This document shows, in pieces, positions 27,169 to 35,696 of a stretch of 64,000 bases of DNA. The notes under the pieces were generated by a model. It was not told the origin of the DNA. It did not search any database and saw only the letters and a program-made list of their open reading frames with translations. How positions within the stretch are numbered: position 1 is the first letter of the stretch; each line of letters starts with the position of its first letter. The stretch is from JANOYY01 sp043720395. GTDB taxonomy: Bacteria > Actinomycetota > Acidimicrobiia > Acidimicrobiales > JANYDT01. Location: contig JAYSSR010000072.1 of assembly GCA_043720395.1 (NCBI GenBank), positions 16,271 through 80,270 on the forward strand, in the 5' to 3' direction. The position numbers and the translations under genes are program-made.

Positions 27169-28350
27169 TCAGCGCAAGTAGTTCCCAGCGTTGAGGGACA
27201 CGACCGCGTCGGACTCGTCGAAGGACACGTTGACCGGATCGCCGCCCGCTCCGACAATCGCGATCTGCTCCTTGAATTGGCGGCGAACCATCGACACACC
27301 GCGATCGCTTGACGCGAGGCGTTCGCCGGCGTGCAGCGTCATCGGACCCTGCCCCACCTGGGTCTCGAAGTCGCCCGGGAAACGCTGGTGTTCCTCATCG
27401 GTGAGATCGAACCAAGTCTTCGTTTCCGCGTAGACCGGGAGGCCCTGTGCCGGCGCACCTTTCGGTTTACGGACCATTGCGTAGACCTTCGTGTGGGTCT
27501 CATCGATCGGCACGGCCCACGACATGTTGTTGGTCTTGCCCGTATAGAGCAGCGTCGGCGTGGGGATCACACGAATCGTAGGTACGCGGACTTCTGTGAC
27601 GCGATGAAGACGGCCACCATCGTCCAACACGCGGTCCGCCGTAGCATGCACGCCCTGCTCGGTGAGGTGAAAGTCGATCGTCGGCCAGCTCTGTAGATCG
27701 GGATGGAACTGCGGTCCGCTGATCGCGTTGTGCAGGATGAACACGTGGTACGGGTCCATCGAATTCTCGTGCGTCTGGAACCAGTTGCACGGTGCCTCAA
27801 CGGGACCGCCGAACGCGAAGTGATCGATGACCACAATCTCGTCGTCGTCGGTCATGTCCTCGAAGATGTCGTAGCGCGGGAACACCGGCTTCTTCTCGGG
27901 TGGGCCGAGGTAGGCGAAGATCAGTCCGTTGTATTCGACGACCGGGAACCACGGCTGTCGGTACCTGGCCAGGTTTCGGCCACGGTCCGGTTCGCACGGC
28001 TGGTCGAGGCAGTTGCCTTCGCAGTCGAAAAGCCACCCGTGGTAGGCGCAGCGAATGCCGGCGTCCTCCACCTTGCCGTAGAACAGCGTCGTGCCACGAT
28101 GGCAGCACCGCGGCACCACGAGTCCGGCGCGTCCTGCGAGGTCGCGGAACAACACGAGGTCCTCCCCGAGGAGTCGGACGTTGCGCGGCAGGTCCGTGGC
28201 TTCTTCGCTGCGGGCGAACGGGTGCCAGTACCGGCGCAACAACTCGCCGGTCGGCGTCCCAGCTGCGACGTCGGTCAACTCGCGGTCGTGGGTGGGCGTG
28301 GTACGTCCGTACCCGGTACCGGTGTCTGGAGCAGTGGTCACGTGCAGCAT
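27169..28350 (-). CDS. Rieske non-heme iron oxygenase alpha subunit (phthalate dioxygenase-like)
   Basis: 393 residues. The Rieske [2Fe-2S] centre is CCHRG and CAYHGW with 17 residues between, and the mononuclear iron site is HENSMDPYHVFILH (D-x2-H-x4-H). The overall layout (ELLRRYWHPFARSEE start; RNVRLLGEDLVLFRD) resembles one-component-alpha phthalate/carbazole-type oxygenases that need a separate reductase. No reductase gene is adjacent. ATG at 28350 is chosen as start; the frame upstream to 28431 looks non-conserved. It is divergent from a luciferase-like gene. Confidence 0.9.
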   Translation of the reverse strand: MLHVTTAPDTGTGYGRTTPTHDRELTDVAAGTPTGELLRRYWHPFARSEEATDLPRNVRLLGEDLVLFRDLAGRAGLVVPRCCHRGTTLFYGKVEDAGIRCAYHGWLFDCEGNCLDQPCEPDRGRNLARYRQPWFPVVEYNGLIFAYLGPPEKKPVFPRYDIFEDMTDDDEIVVIDHFAFGGPVEAPCNWFQTHENSMDPYHVFILHNAISGPQFHPDLQSWPTIDFHLTEQGVHATADRVLDDGGRLHRVTEVRVPTIRVIPTPTLLYTGKTNNMSWAVPIDETHTKVYAMVRKPKGAPAQGLPVYAETKTWFDLTDEEHQRFPGDFETQVGQGPMTLHAGERLASSDRGVSMVRRQFKEQIAIVGAGGDPVNVSFDESDAVVSLNAGNYLR

Positions 28351-28499
28351 CCTCGCGCCGGGGCCGGGTGCCACCCAAGCGGTCGATCCATCTGGCGGTG
28401 TCGTACGCGCCGGTGAGAGTCGTCCGCGCACGCTGCGCGCACGACTTTCGTCGGCGCGGACGACACCGCCAAGTCCGACCGGCCGCGTAGGGTCGGGAC

Positions 28500-29507
28500 A
28501 TGAGTTCCTTCCCCGTTCCCCTCTCGGTGCTCGACCTCAGCCCTATCGCCGAAGGGTCAACGCCACGGGACGCCCTGCGGAACTCACGTGAACTCGTGGT
28601 GCTCGCCGAGCGGCTCGACTACCTCCGGTACTGGGTCGCGGAGCACCACGGTATGCCCGGTGTCGCCAGTACGTCGCCGCCCGTGCTGCTCGCCGACCTC
28701 GCGGCGGCAACGTCGCACATTCGCGTCGGATCCGGTGGTGTGATGCTGCCGAACCATTCGGCGTTGGTCGTCGCCGAGCAGTTCGGCATGCTCGAAGCCA
28801 TGCATCCCGACCGAATTGACCTCGGCATCGGGCGGGCACCCGGCACCGACCCGTTGACCGCTTCCGCGCTTCGGCGCGCGCCGATGACGGGTGCCGACGA
28901 CTTCCCGGAACAGATGACCGAGCTGTTCGGCTACTTCGATGGGACGCTGCCGCTCGGTCATCGCTACCACAACGTCCATGCGACAACCGGGCTTGGCTAT
29001 CGACCAGCGATCTGGATGCTCGGGTCAAGTGACTACGGCGCACAAGCCGCGGGCGTGCTCGGTCTCCCCTACTCGTTCGCGCACCATTTCGCGGCGGGCA
29101 ATACCGTAGGTGCGCTTACCGAATACCGCGCCGCCTTTCGCCCGTCCGATTCGTTGTCGACGCCATACGCGATGCTCGGCGTCAACGTCGTGTGTGCGGC
29201 GACCGACGAGGAGGCGCACTGGCTCGCTGGCTCGGGACGGCTCGCCGTGTTACGCCTGCGGACCGGACGACCGAGCCGCTACCCCTCCCCCGAGGAAGCT
29301 GCTGAGTACCCGTATTCGTCGCTGGAGGTTGAACAGATCAGGGCGTGGACCAATTCGCATGTGATCGGCAGCCCGTCGACGGTCCGTCGAAAGCTTGAGG
29401 ATTTGCTCGATCGTACGCGCGCAGATGAGTTGATGATCACCACCATGGTGCACTCACACGAAGCCCGCCTGCGCTCCTTCGAGCTGCTCGCCGCAGCGGC
29501 TCACTAG
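28500..29507 (+). CDS. LLM-class flavin-dependent oxidoreductase (MsnO8-type)
   Basis: 335 residues of luciferase-like fold: LSVLDLSPIAEGSTPRDALR at the start, YWVAEHHGMPGVASTSPPVL, HIRVGSGGVMLPNHSALVVA, LGIGRAPGTDPLTA. This N-terminus is typical of the MsnO8 subgroup of bacterial luciferase homologues. TAGGGT is 6 bases before the ATG, suggesting a leaderless transcript. The substrate is unknown. It ends in a hairpin shared with the convergent SDR gene. Confidence 0.88.
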   Translation: MSSFPVPLSVLDLSPIAEGSTPRDALRNSRELVVLAERLDYLRYWVAEHHGMPGVASTSPPVLLADLAAATSHIRVGSGGVMLPNHSALVVAEQFGMLEAMHPDRIDLGIGRAPGTDPLTASALRRAPMTGADDFPEQMTELFGYFDGTLPLGHRYHNVHATTGLGYRPAIWMLGSSDYGAQAAGVLGLPYSFAHHFAAGNTVGALTEYRAAFRPSDSLSTPYAMLGVNVVCAATDEEAHWLAGSGRLAVLRLRTGRPSRYPSPEEAAEYPYSSLEVEQIRAWTNSHVIGSPSTVRRKLEDLLDRTRADELMITTMVHSHEARLRSFELLAAAAH

Positions 29508-29524
29508 TGCATCGCTTGCACTAG
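29504..29524. terminator. Hairpin containing both stop codons of convergent genes
   Basis: CTAGTGCA and TGCACTAG flank a 5-base loop. The stop codon of the luciferase-like gene (TAG, 29505-29507) and that of the convergent SDR gene (29521-29523) both lie in the arms. No U-tract. Confidence 0.5.
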
Positions 29525-30354
29525 ATGCCGGTAACGCCGCTGTCGACCGCCAACGTCTGAGCGTTCACGTACACGCTCTCGTCGGAGAGGAAGAAGAGCA
29601 CCGCGTAGGCGACCTCCCACGCGGTTGCCATACGGCCGAACGGCGTCCGAGATTCGGCCCGTGATGGACGACCCGCTGTGGCGGCCCGGCCGAGCGGAGT
29701 GTCCACGAGACCCGGTGCGACGATGTTCGAGCGGATGCCGCGCCTTGACCCTTCCAACGCAACGTGGCGCATCAGCCCGCCGAGCGCCGCCTTGGACGCG
29801 TCATATGACACGAGCCGCGACCCCGACGTGAGCCCCGCGATCGACGAGATGAACACCACCGACGAACCGTTCGCGAGGTGACGTAAACCCTCGCGGCAGC
29901 ACAGCATCGGGCCACGGAGATTCGCCGCCATCGTGAGGTCCCACTTCTCCACATCGACGTTCTCCAGACCGAGATTGTCGAGACCGACGCCGACGTTGAG
30001 AACCATGCCATCGAGTCCTCCCAGAGCGGTACGCGCCTCGTCGATCATCCGCGTCACATCGGCTTCGACCGTGATATCGGCCTCGATCGCCTGGGCCAAG
30101 CCGCCCTGCCTCGTGATCAGCTCGACCGTGTCCTCGGCGCTTTCTCGGACGCGATCCGCTACGGCGACTCGCGCGCCCTCACGGCCGCACAGCATCGAGA
30201 TGGCACGTCCATTGCCAACCGGGTCGGTGTCGGCGTCGACAATGCGCTGCCCACCGCCGACCACGAGGATGCGACGTCCCTCAAGGCGTCCGCGCCCGGG
30301 GGCGACGCCCTCAGACTCGTGCGACAGCGGGCGGATCCATTGACCGGTACTCAT
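29521..30354 (-). CDS. SDR-family oxidoreductase with atypical glycine motif
   Basis: 277 residues of a short-chain dehydrogenase/reductase. Catalytic Ser in VVFISSIAGL, YDASK (YxxxK) and NVGVG after the third strand are present. The cofactor loop is unusual: GGGQRI is followed by an insertion of about 10 residues before GNGRA, instead of the compact TGxxxGxG. A family of such SDRs (mycofactocin-linked or NAD-retaining types) has insertions elsewhere, so assignment is uncertain. Ends in GVTGI, like many SDRs. Confidence 0.8.
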   Translation of the reverse strand: MSTGQWIRPLSHESEGVAPGRGRLEGRRILVVGGGQRIVDADTDPVGNGRAISMLCGREGARVAVADRVRESAEDTVELITRQGGLAQAIEADITVEADVTRMIDEARTALGGLDGMVLNVGVGLDNLGLENVDVEKWDLTMAANLRGPMLCCREGLRHLANGSSVVFISSIAGLTSGSRLVSYDASKAALGGLMRHVALEGSRRGIRSNIVAPGLVDTPLGRAATAGRPSRAESRTPFGRMATAWEVAYAVLFFLSDESVYVNAQTLAVDSGVTGI

Positions 30355-30414
30355 GGGGTCGAGCTTCTCAGACCGCCACCGGAGAAGCCAGACCGCGCCG
30401 CTGGTACCGACGTT

Positions 30415-30486
30415 GTGGCCCCAAGTCGGTCAACGCGGCCCGAAATCGGGCCGATTTGGGGCCACGGTGACCGATTTCAGGCCACG
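30415..30486. repeat. Three copies of a 15-base element around a palindrome
   Basis: GTGGCCCCAAGTCGG (30415-30429) is the near-complement of CCGATTTGGGGCCAC (30451-30465), which recurs directly as CCGATTTCAGGCCAC (30471-30485). Between the inverted copies is the palindrome CGGCCCGAAATCGGGCCG (30436-30453). It fills most of the 153 bases between the SDR and alcohol dehydrogenase genes; a compound terminator or operator. Confidence 0.7.
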
Positions 30487-30507
30487 CTCACGTCGCGGCC
30501 CAGCCCG

Positions 30508-31620
30508 TCAGCGGTGGATCAGCACACCCCGGAGGTTCTTGCCGGCGTGCATGTCCGCGTAGCCGTCGTTGATGGTGTCGAGCGTGTAGGTCTTGGTGAC
30601 CAACTCATCGAGCTTGAGCGTGCCGGCCTGGTACATCGCGAGCAGACGCAGAATGTCCTTCGACGGGCTCGACTCGCCGAACAAAGAGCCCTGGATACGC
30701 TTCTGAAAGAGCGTGAGCATGGCCGGTGAGATGGGGATGCCGACCTCGGTCATGTCGCCGAGCCCAGTCACCACAACGGTTCCGGCCTTGCGGATCGAAT
30801 CGAAGGCCTGCGCAATGTGCTCGCCCTTGGTGACGCCGATCGTCACGATGGCCGAGTCGGCACCCTGCCCGTTCGTGACTGTCAACGCGAACGCTGCTGC
30901 CTCGGCGATATCGGCAAATGCGTGCGTCGCACCGAGTTCCATTGCCTTCTCGCGCTTGAACGCGACGGGGTCGACCGCGATCACGTTGGACGCTCCCTTG
31001 ATCGCCGCACCCTGCACCGCGTTGATGCCAATGCCGCCAATGCCCATGATGATCACGGTGTCACCCGGTTGAACGTTCGCCGACTTCTCCGCCGATCCAA
31101 ACCCCGTTCCGACGCCGCAACCCACCAGACACGCCTTGTCCAGCGGAATGTCCTTCGCGATCTTCACGGCGTTGTTGACAGACACGACGCTGTGCTCGGC
31201 GAACGTCGAGATGCCACACATCTGACCGACCGGCTCGCCGTTGAGCGTCATGCGGTAGCTGAGGTCTTCACGAGATCCGAGGAGCAGCGTCGCACCGGTA
31301 TCGCAGAGGTTCTGCATGCCGCTCGCACACCAGCGACAGCGACCGCAGCCGGGGAGGAATGACATGACAACGTGATCGCCGATCTCGTAGCCAGGCGTGT
31401 TCGGCCCAATGCCTTCGACGATCCCCGCACCCTCGTGACCGCCGCAAACGGGATAGACACCGAACGGGATATCACCCGTAGCGAGGTGATCATCGGAATG
31501 GCACAGGCCGGAAGCGACCATCTTGATCAAGAGTTCGCCTTGGCGTGGCTCTTCGAGATCGACTTCGACCACTTCCCATTTTCCGGGTACGGACATCAAA
31601 AGACCGGCGCGAGTTTTCAT
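30508..31620 (-). CDS. NDMA-dependent zinc alcohol dehydrogenase (MDR family)
   Basis: 370 residues. Catalytic zinc residues lie in GLCHSDDHL and GGHEGAGIVE; the structural zinc loop is GCGRCRWCASGMQNLC. The Rossmann motif is IMGIGGIGINAVQGA. The sequence around FAEHSVVSVNNAVKIAKDIP and the ending HAGKNLRGVLIHR fit the Rxyl_3153-type NDMA-dependent family of actinobacteria, whose native electron acceptor is thought to be mycofactocin. No mycofactocin genes are in the window. Oxidises an alcohol of unknown identity. Confidence 0.9.
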   Translation of the reverse strand: MKTRAGLLMSVPGKWEVVEVDLEEPRQGELLIKMVASGLCHSDDHLATGDIPFGVYPVCGGHEGAGIVEGIGPNTPGYEIGDHVVMSFLPGCGRCRWCASGMQNLCDTGATLLLGSREDLSYRMTLNGEPVGQMCGISTFAEHSVVSVNNAVKIAKDIPLDKACLVGCGVGTGFGSAEKSANVQPGDTVIIMGIGGIGINAVQGAAIKGASNVIAVDPVAFKREKAMELGATHAFADIAEAAAFALTVTNGQGADSAIVTIGVTKGEHIAQAFDSIRKAGTVVVTGLGDMTEVGIPISPAMLTLFQKRIQGSLFGESSPSKDILRLLAMYQAGTLKLDELVTKTYTLDTINDGYADMHAGKNLRGVLIHR

Positions 31621-31716
31621 GGTTCCCCCAAGGAAGTTTTGGCATCGCGGACGCCCACGATGCGGCTGAAGTGTCGACCTTAAGTCGCCTCGCGGCGAGC
31701 GTCAAAGAGTTCGCGT

Positions 31717-32169
31717 TCAGAACTTCGTCACTGTGGTCCGACTCACCGAAAACCCATGTCCATTCTTGGCCGTACACCGCATCCCAGCGGCCGAGGACGC
31801 GCACTTGAACCCCTCCTTCGACCACGTCGAGCCGTACGCGATGGCCTTCGTGTTCGCGCCCGCGATCGTGTCCCCCTGGCAGCTCCAGGTCGTGACCCTC
31901 CCCGTCCTGTCAACGGTCGCCGACGCGACCCAATCGAGGTCGCAGTCGTCGGGACGCGGCGCGCCCTTGCCGGAGAACGTCGAAACATCGCACGTGACCA
32001 CAGCAGTTTTCACGATGGGCGGCGGGAAGTACGCGCAGTTGATGTTGCCGCTCGGCGACTTGAACAGCTCAGCGGACGCCGCCGAGGCAGCAACGCTGCG
32101 CAGAGGAAACGCGCCCAGGACGAGGGCCAGAAAAAGTGAGACGACAGGCATGCTCGACGTAGGTTTCAT
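31717..32169 (-). CDS. Secreted DUF6636-like protein
   Basis: 150 residues from the ATG at 32169 (upstream frame continues but lacks support). The N-terminus is a signal peptide (MPVVSLFLALVLGAFPLRSV). The mature part starts FKSPSGNINCAYF and has three further conserved Cys and WSCQGDTI/GFKCASSAAGMRC segments, matching small secreted actinobacterial proteins of this type. Function unknown. Confidence 0.7.
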   Translation of the reverse strand: MKPTSSMPVVSLFLALVLGAFPLRSVAASAASAELFKSPSGNINCAYFPPPIVKTAVVTCDVSTFSGKGAPRPDDCDLDWVASATVDRTGRVTTWSCQGDTIAGANTKAIAYGSTWSKEGFKCASSAAGMRCTAKNGHGFSVSRTTVTKF

Positions 32170-32397
32170 TCCTTGATCATCGCCCGGCGCTCGTAGCGAC
32201 TGAAGTCGGCCGAGGGATCGAGTCGCCAGGCGACGAGCGTGGGCCCCCGGCCGGAGGTGGTCACGTCTTGACGGCCTCGTCAGCGCCGACCGCCCGGCTT
32301 GAGTTCGACTCGCATGCGGCACGGCAAGCGAGCGTCCTCGGTGATCCACCGTACTGCCTATGCTACTAGACGCCTACTGTCTATGGTGCTATCTTAA

Positions 32398-32598
32398 ATG
32401 CCTGTGACAGCGAGACAGCTTCGGCGCCGACTGGCGGAACTGGGCTGTTCGAAGTCCGCCAGAGCGGCTCGCATCTCATCGTCCGGTGCGGGACTTGCCA
32501 ACAACGGTGCCCGTTCACGGTGGCGACATTCGTCCGGCACCCTACGAAGCATCGAGCGGGACCTTGAGCCCTGCCTCGGGAAGGGATGGCTACGGTGA
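32398..32598 (+). pseudogene. HicA-type toxin gene with three single-base deletions
   Basis: The open frame has a HicA-like start (ARQLRRRLAELGC) and a HicA-like end (GTLRSIERDLEPCLGKGWL), but its middle is nonsense. The missing middle is found in the other frames: EVRQSGSHLIVRCGTCQ (with the catalytic His) in one and TVPVHGGDIRP in the third. Restoring one base after LGC, one in CAACAACGG and one in CCGGCACC would give a normal toxin. The deletions sum to three, so the frame closes. Either a truly inactivated toxin or homopolymer-type sequence errors. Confidence 0.7.
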
Positions 32599-32981
32599 CC
32601 ACCAGCTACACGGCAACCTTTGATCGAGACGACGAGGGTTTCTGGCTCGTCGAGCTCGTCGAGGAGCCACGTATCCACACATACGGGCGCACGCTCGCCA
32701 AGGCCCGCGACCACATCCGAGACGCCACTGCTCTGTGGTTCGAGGTCGCCCCGGAGGCGTTCACCCTCATCGAGGACATCCGCCTCCCCAAGCCGGTGAA
32801 GGCGACCGTCGATCGGGCTCGCACGGAGCGTGGCAAGGCCCGGGCGATCCAGGAGTCAGCAGCCGGTGCCACGAGGAAGGCGGCGCGGGCGCTCGTCGAG
32901 GAAGGCCGACTCAGCGTGCGAGACGCCGCCGACGTCCTTGGCCTGTCCCACCAGCGCGTCCAACAGCTCCTCGCCAGCTGA
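32586..32981 (+). CDS. hicB: HicB-family antitoxin
   Basis: 131 residues: degraded RNase-H-like HicB fold (YTATFDRDDEGFWLVELVEE, HTYGRTLAKARDHIRDA) and a C-terminal helix-turn-helix (SVRDAADVLGLSHQRVQQLL) for operator binding. It overlaps the toxin gene; ATG at 32586 or the GTG at 32595 (GTGA overlap) may be used. It would neutralise HicA and autoregulate the module. The upstream region holds close copies of CCTAYTG/GCTAT-like motifs around TATGGT that may be its operator. Confidence 0.88.
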   Translation: MATVTTSYTATFDRDDEGFWLVELVEEPRIHTYGRTLAKARDHIRDATALWFEVAPEAFTLIEDIRLPKPVKATVDRARTERGKARAIQESAAGATRKAARALVEEGRLSVRDAADVLGLSHQRVQQLLAS

Positions 32982-33081
32982 CGGACACGCGTCGCATCGA
33001 ACATGAATCCAGCTCGTCGGCAGCGTGGCACGCTGGAGTACATGCCACCCACCACGAACGTAAGCGGTACGAGACCAATGC

Positions 33082-34161
33082 ATGCGTGAAGCCCAGCCTG
33101 ACCCGGCCACGCTCGCCACGCTCGGCTGGTCAGCCCATTGGGACGCTGCACTCGCATCGATGCCCCCCGCCGACCCGCCGCCGGTCTGCGCTCGGGTCGT
33201 CGCCCAACACCGGGGACGGTGGACCTGTGCCTACACCGCAGGAACCGTCGCCGCGGACCTTCCCGGACGCTTCCGGAAGCTCGATTCGCTCGCCCTACCT
33301 TCGGTTGGCGATTGGGTGCGAATTCATATCCGCGCAGATGGCGCAACGATCCTCGACATACTTCCCCGCTCATCGACCATGACGCGACTCGTGGCAGGCG
33401 GCACGACCGACGTCCAAGTGATCGCGGCCAACGTCGACACCGTGTTGATCGTCGTGCCGCTCGACGTCCTGCCGAACGCGCGGCGTCTGGAACGTCAGCT
33501 CTCGACGGTGTGGGAAAGCGGCGCGATGCCAGTGATCGTCGCGACGAAGGTCGACCTTTGCAATGACCGTGTTGCCGCCGAAGAGGTCCTGCGAGCAACG
33601 GCCGTGGGCGTCGACGTCCTTGTCATTTCGAACACCACCGGCGAAGGTATTGAGGGAGTCGAGGCGCTTGCGGAACCCGGCCGCACACTCGCACTGCTGG
33701 GCACGTCGGGTGCCGGCAAATCGACGCTTGCCAACCGCCTCATCGGCCACGAGGCCATGGCGGTCAAAGAGGTCGACGCCAGCGGCAAAGGCCGCCACAC
33801 CACCTCACATCGCCAGCTGCTCGTGCTCCCCACCGGCGCGTTACTCATCGACACGCCGGGCATGCGCGAGCTCGGCCTGTGGGTCGCCGAGGAGGGCGGC
33901 GTCGCCTCCACCTTTGCAGATGTCGAGGACGTCGCGGCGTCGTGTCGCTTCTCCAACTGCGGCCATTCGGGCGATGTCGGCTGTGCGCTTCCGGCAGCGA
34001 TCGCGGACGGCACCCTCGACGCCGCCCGCGTCGAAGCGTGGCGCAGCCTCAACGCGGAACAGGCGTGGGTCGAACGCCGCCATGATGCGCGGCTTCAGGC
34101 CGAGGAGAAGCGGAAGTGGGCAGCGCTCAATCGTGAGGGCCGAGAACGAAGCAGGCCATGA
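33082..34161 (+). CDS. rsgA: Small ribosomal subunit biogenesis GTPase RsgA
   Basis: 359 residues: N-terminal OB fold (about 35-100), circularly permuted GTPase with the order TKVD, then GTSGAGKST (P-loop), then DTPGMRE, and the C-terminal zinc site CRFSNCGHSGDVGC. This permuted order and zinc motif are diagnostic of RsgA/YjeQ, which checks 30S maturation. It is followed with ATGA overlap by a cNMP-domain remnant. Confidence 0.95.
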   Translation: MREAQPDPATLATLGWSAHWDAALASMPPADPPPVCARVVAQHRGRWTCAYTAGTVAADLPGRFRKLDSLALPSVGDWVRIHIRADGATILDILPRSSTMTRLVAGGTTDVQVIAANVDTVLIVVPLDVLPNARRLERQLSTVWESGAMPVIVATKVDLCNDRVAAEEVLRATAVGVDVLVISNTTGEGIEGVEALAEPGRTLALLGTSGAGKSTLANRLIGHEAMAVKEVDASGKGRHTTSHRQLLVLPTGALLIDTPGMRELGLWVAEEGGVASTFADVEDVAASCRFSNCGHSGDVGCALPAAIADGTLDAARVEAWRSLNAEQAWVERRHDARLQAEEKRKWAALNREGRERSRP

Positions 34162-34492
34162 ACCCCGACGAGGCGAGCCCTCACGACCAGAGCACCGACG
34201 ACACCGCATGGCTTGCCGAACTGCGCTCGAGTCGCGCGGCGAAACGGATGACGATGTTCACTGCGGGAACCGGCGACGTCCTGCTGCGCGAAGACGAACC
34301 CGGCAACACCTTCCTCGTACTTACCGAAGGTTTGACAAGGCGGCGGCCGAGTGGTCCCTGGCCGACCGCGGCGTGCTCGCCCCCACCATGGACGTTTCGA
34401 AGGCACGGGCAATCATCGACCCGGCCGCGGGAGCGGAGATCGCTGTGAGTGTCGCAAGCCTCGGCCACGCAGCGTCGATTCTTGCGACCTGA
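34158..34492 (+). pseudogene. Remnant of a cyclic-nucleotide-binding-domain protein
   Basis: The frame from ATG 34158 gives MFTAGTGDVLLREDEPGNTF and LVLTEG, the start of a cNMP-binding barrel, then loses similarity near 34330. In another frame FDKAAAEWSLADRGVLAPTM and ASLGHAASILAT continue to a stop at 34492. The barrel's phosphate-binding cassette is missing. I read it as a truncated, frameshifted gene; a small real fusion is less likely. Confidence 0.5.
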
Positions 34493-34499
34493 TCAGGCC

Positions 34500-35564
34500 T
34501 TACACCGAGGCCAGCGAGCGGACTGCCGCAGCGATTGCCTGTGGGTCTTCCTGCAGGGTCTGATGGCCGATGCCGGGGAGTTCCACGAGACGTGCCACGG
34601 GCATCGTCGACGCGATTGCACGCGCGTGAAGGACTGGCGTGAGTCGGTCAAGCTCCCCGACGACTGCGACCGTTGGTGTTGTCACCGAGGCCAGCCGGTC
34701 GAGCACGTCGTGGCGAGCGATCGAACACACGCCGTCGATCATCGATTGGTCGGGTGCGGCGGCCTGACAACGTCGAAGATCGTCGACCATCTTCGCAGTG
34801 GCGACTTTCCCGAAACCTCGACGCAGGAGCGCGATCGAGAGGTCATTGTCGGACCACTTGTATGCGGTCGCGAGGCCCTTCTCGGCGAGTACGGCCGTCG
34901 ACTTGCTCAGCCGCAGAAGTCCGCCGGTCCGAAACGTTCCATCGTGGGAGCGGGCGGACGTGGAAAGGAACACGAGCCCCCCAACTCTCGCTTCGAGCAC
35001 GGCCGGATTGTCGACAGCGAAACGGCCCAGCACCATCCCGCCCATCGAGTGGCCCACGATCACTGCGTTCTGGAGATCAAGGTGATCGAGCAATGCCGCG
35101 AGATCGCTTGCCGCGGCCTCGACCGTCGCGCCGTGCGCTCCTGCGGGTGAGCGTCCAAAGCCACGCTGGTCCCAGACAATGACTCGACGGTCTGATCGCA
35201 GAAGACGGATCACGGCAGACCACATCCACCATTCGAGCGTGATCCCATGAAGCAGCACGACCGGCGGAAGCTCCGATCCCGGCGCGGTGTCGACATAGCC
35301 GACGCTGCCCCCGTCCGGGCGCGCCAATGAAGCGTGAGCGACGTCCATTACGGGCTCCATGAGCGCGTCGAGGTCCGCCCTGTGGCTTCCTCGGACGCCA
35401 GCTGCCTGTCGGTGCACGGCGAAACTCACTGCACCAAGCAATGCAGCGACACCACCACCGACAAGTCCTGCGGTAAGCAGGCGGCTCAAGGCCGGGCCGC
35501 CCGAACTTGCTGTGCCCGACCCTGCAACATCGTCCGTGTGATCGCTGGATTCATTCTGTTCCAC
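34500..35564 (-). CDS. Alpha/beta hydrolase with N-terminal membrane segment
   Basis: 354 residues. A hydrophobic segment (LTAGLVGGGVAALLGAVSF) near residues 30-48 may anchor it. The hydrolase domain has VVLLHGITLEWWMW (oxyanion region), VWDQRGFGRSP, the nucleophile elbow VGHSMGGMV, acid VVGELDRLTP and GIGHQTLQE with the catalytic His. Substrate unknown; resembles esterases and haloperoxidase-like hydrolases of actinobacteria. Confidence 0.88.
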   Translation of the reverse strand: MEQNESSDHTDDVAGSGTASSGGPALSRLLTAGLVGGGVAALLGAVSFAVHRQAAGVRGSHRADLDALMEPVMDVAHASLARPDGGSVGYVDTAPGSELPPVVLLHGITLEWWMWSAVIRLLRSDRRVIVWDQRGFGRSPAGAHGATVEAAASDLAALLDHLDLQNAVIVGHSMGGMVLGRFAVDNPAVLEARVGGLVFLSTSARSHDGTFRTGGLLRLSKSTAVLAEKGLATAYKWSDNDLSIALLRRGFGKVATAKMVDDLRRCQAAAPDQSMIDGVCSIARHDVLDRLASVTTPTVAVVGELDRLTPVLHARAIASTMPVARLVELPGIGHQTLQEDPQAIAAAVRSLASV

Positions 35565-35622
35565 GCCGGTCGACGCTATCGGCCGAGCGGGTCGGGTCGA
35601 TCCGCTCGGCTAAGTCTGCGAT

Positions 35623-35696
35623 GTCGCTCTCAGAGCGACCATTCGCACACTCAGGTCCATTTCAGGTCCATTTCAGGTCCATTTCAGGTCCGCTTC
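35623..35696. repeat. Palindrome plus 11-base tandem repeat at the end of the transaldolase-like gene
   Basis: GTCGCTCTCAGAGCGAC (35623-35639) is a hairpin with a 1-base loop. It is followed by CATTCGCACAC, which recurs at 43438 and, with changes, 43501. Then AGGTCCATTTC repeats tandemly (35653, 35664, 35675, with a degenerate fourth at 35686). The stop codon at 35684-35686 of the minus-strand gene lies inside the tandem array. Confidence 0.85.
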
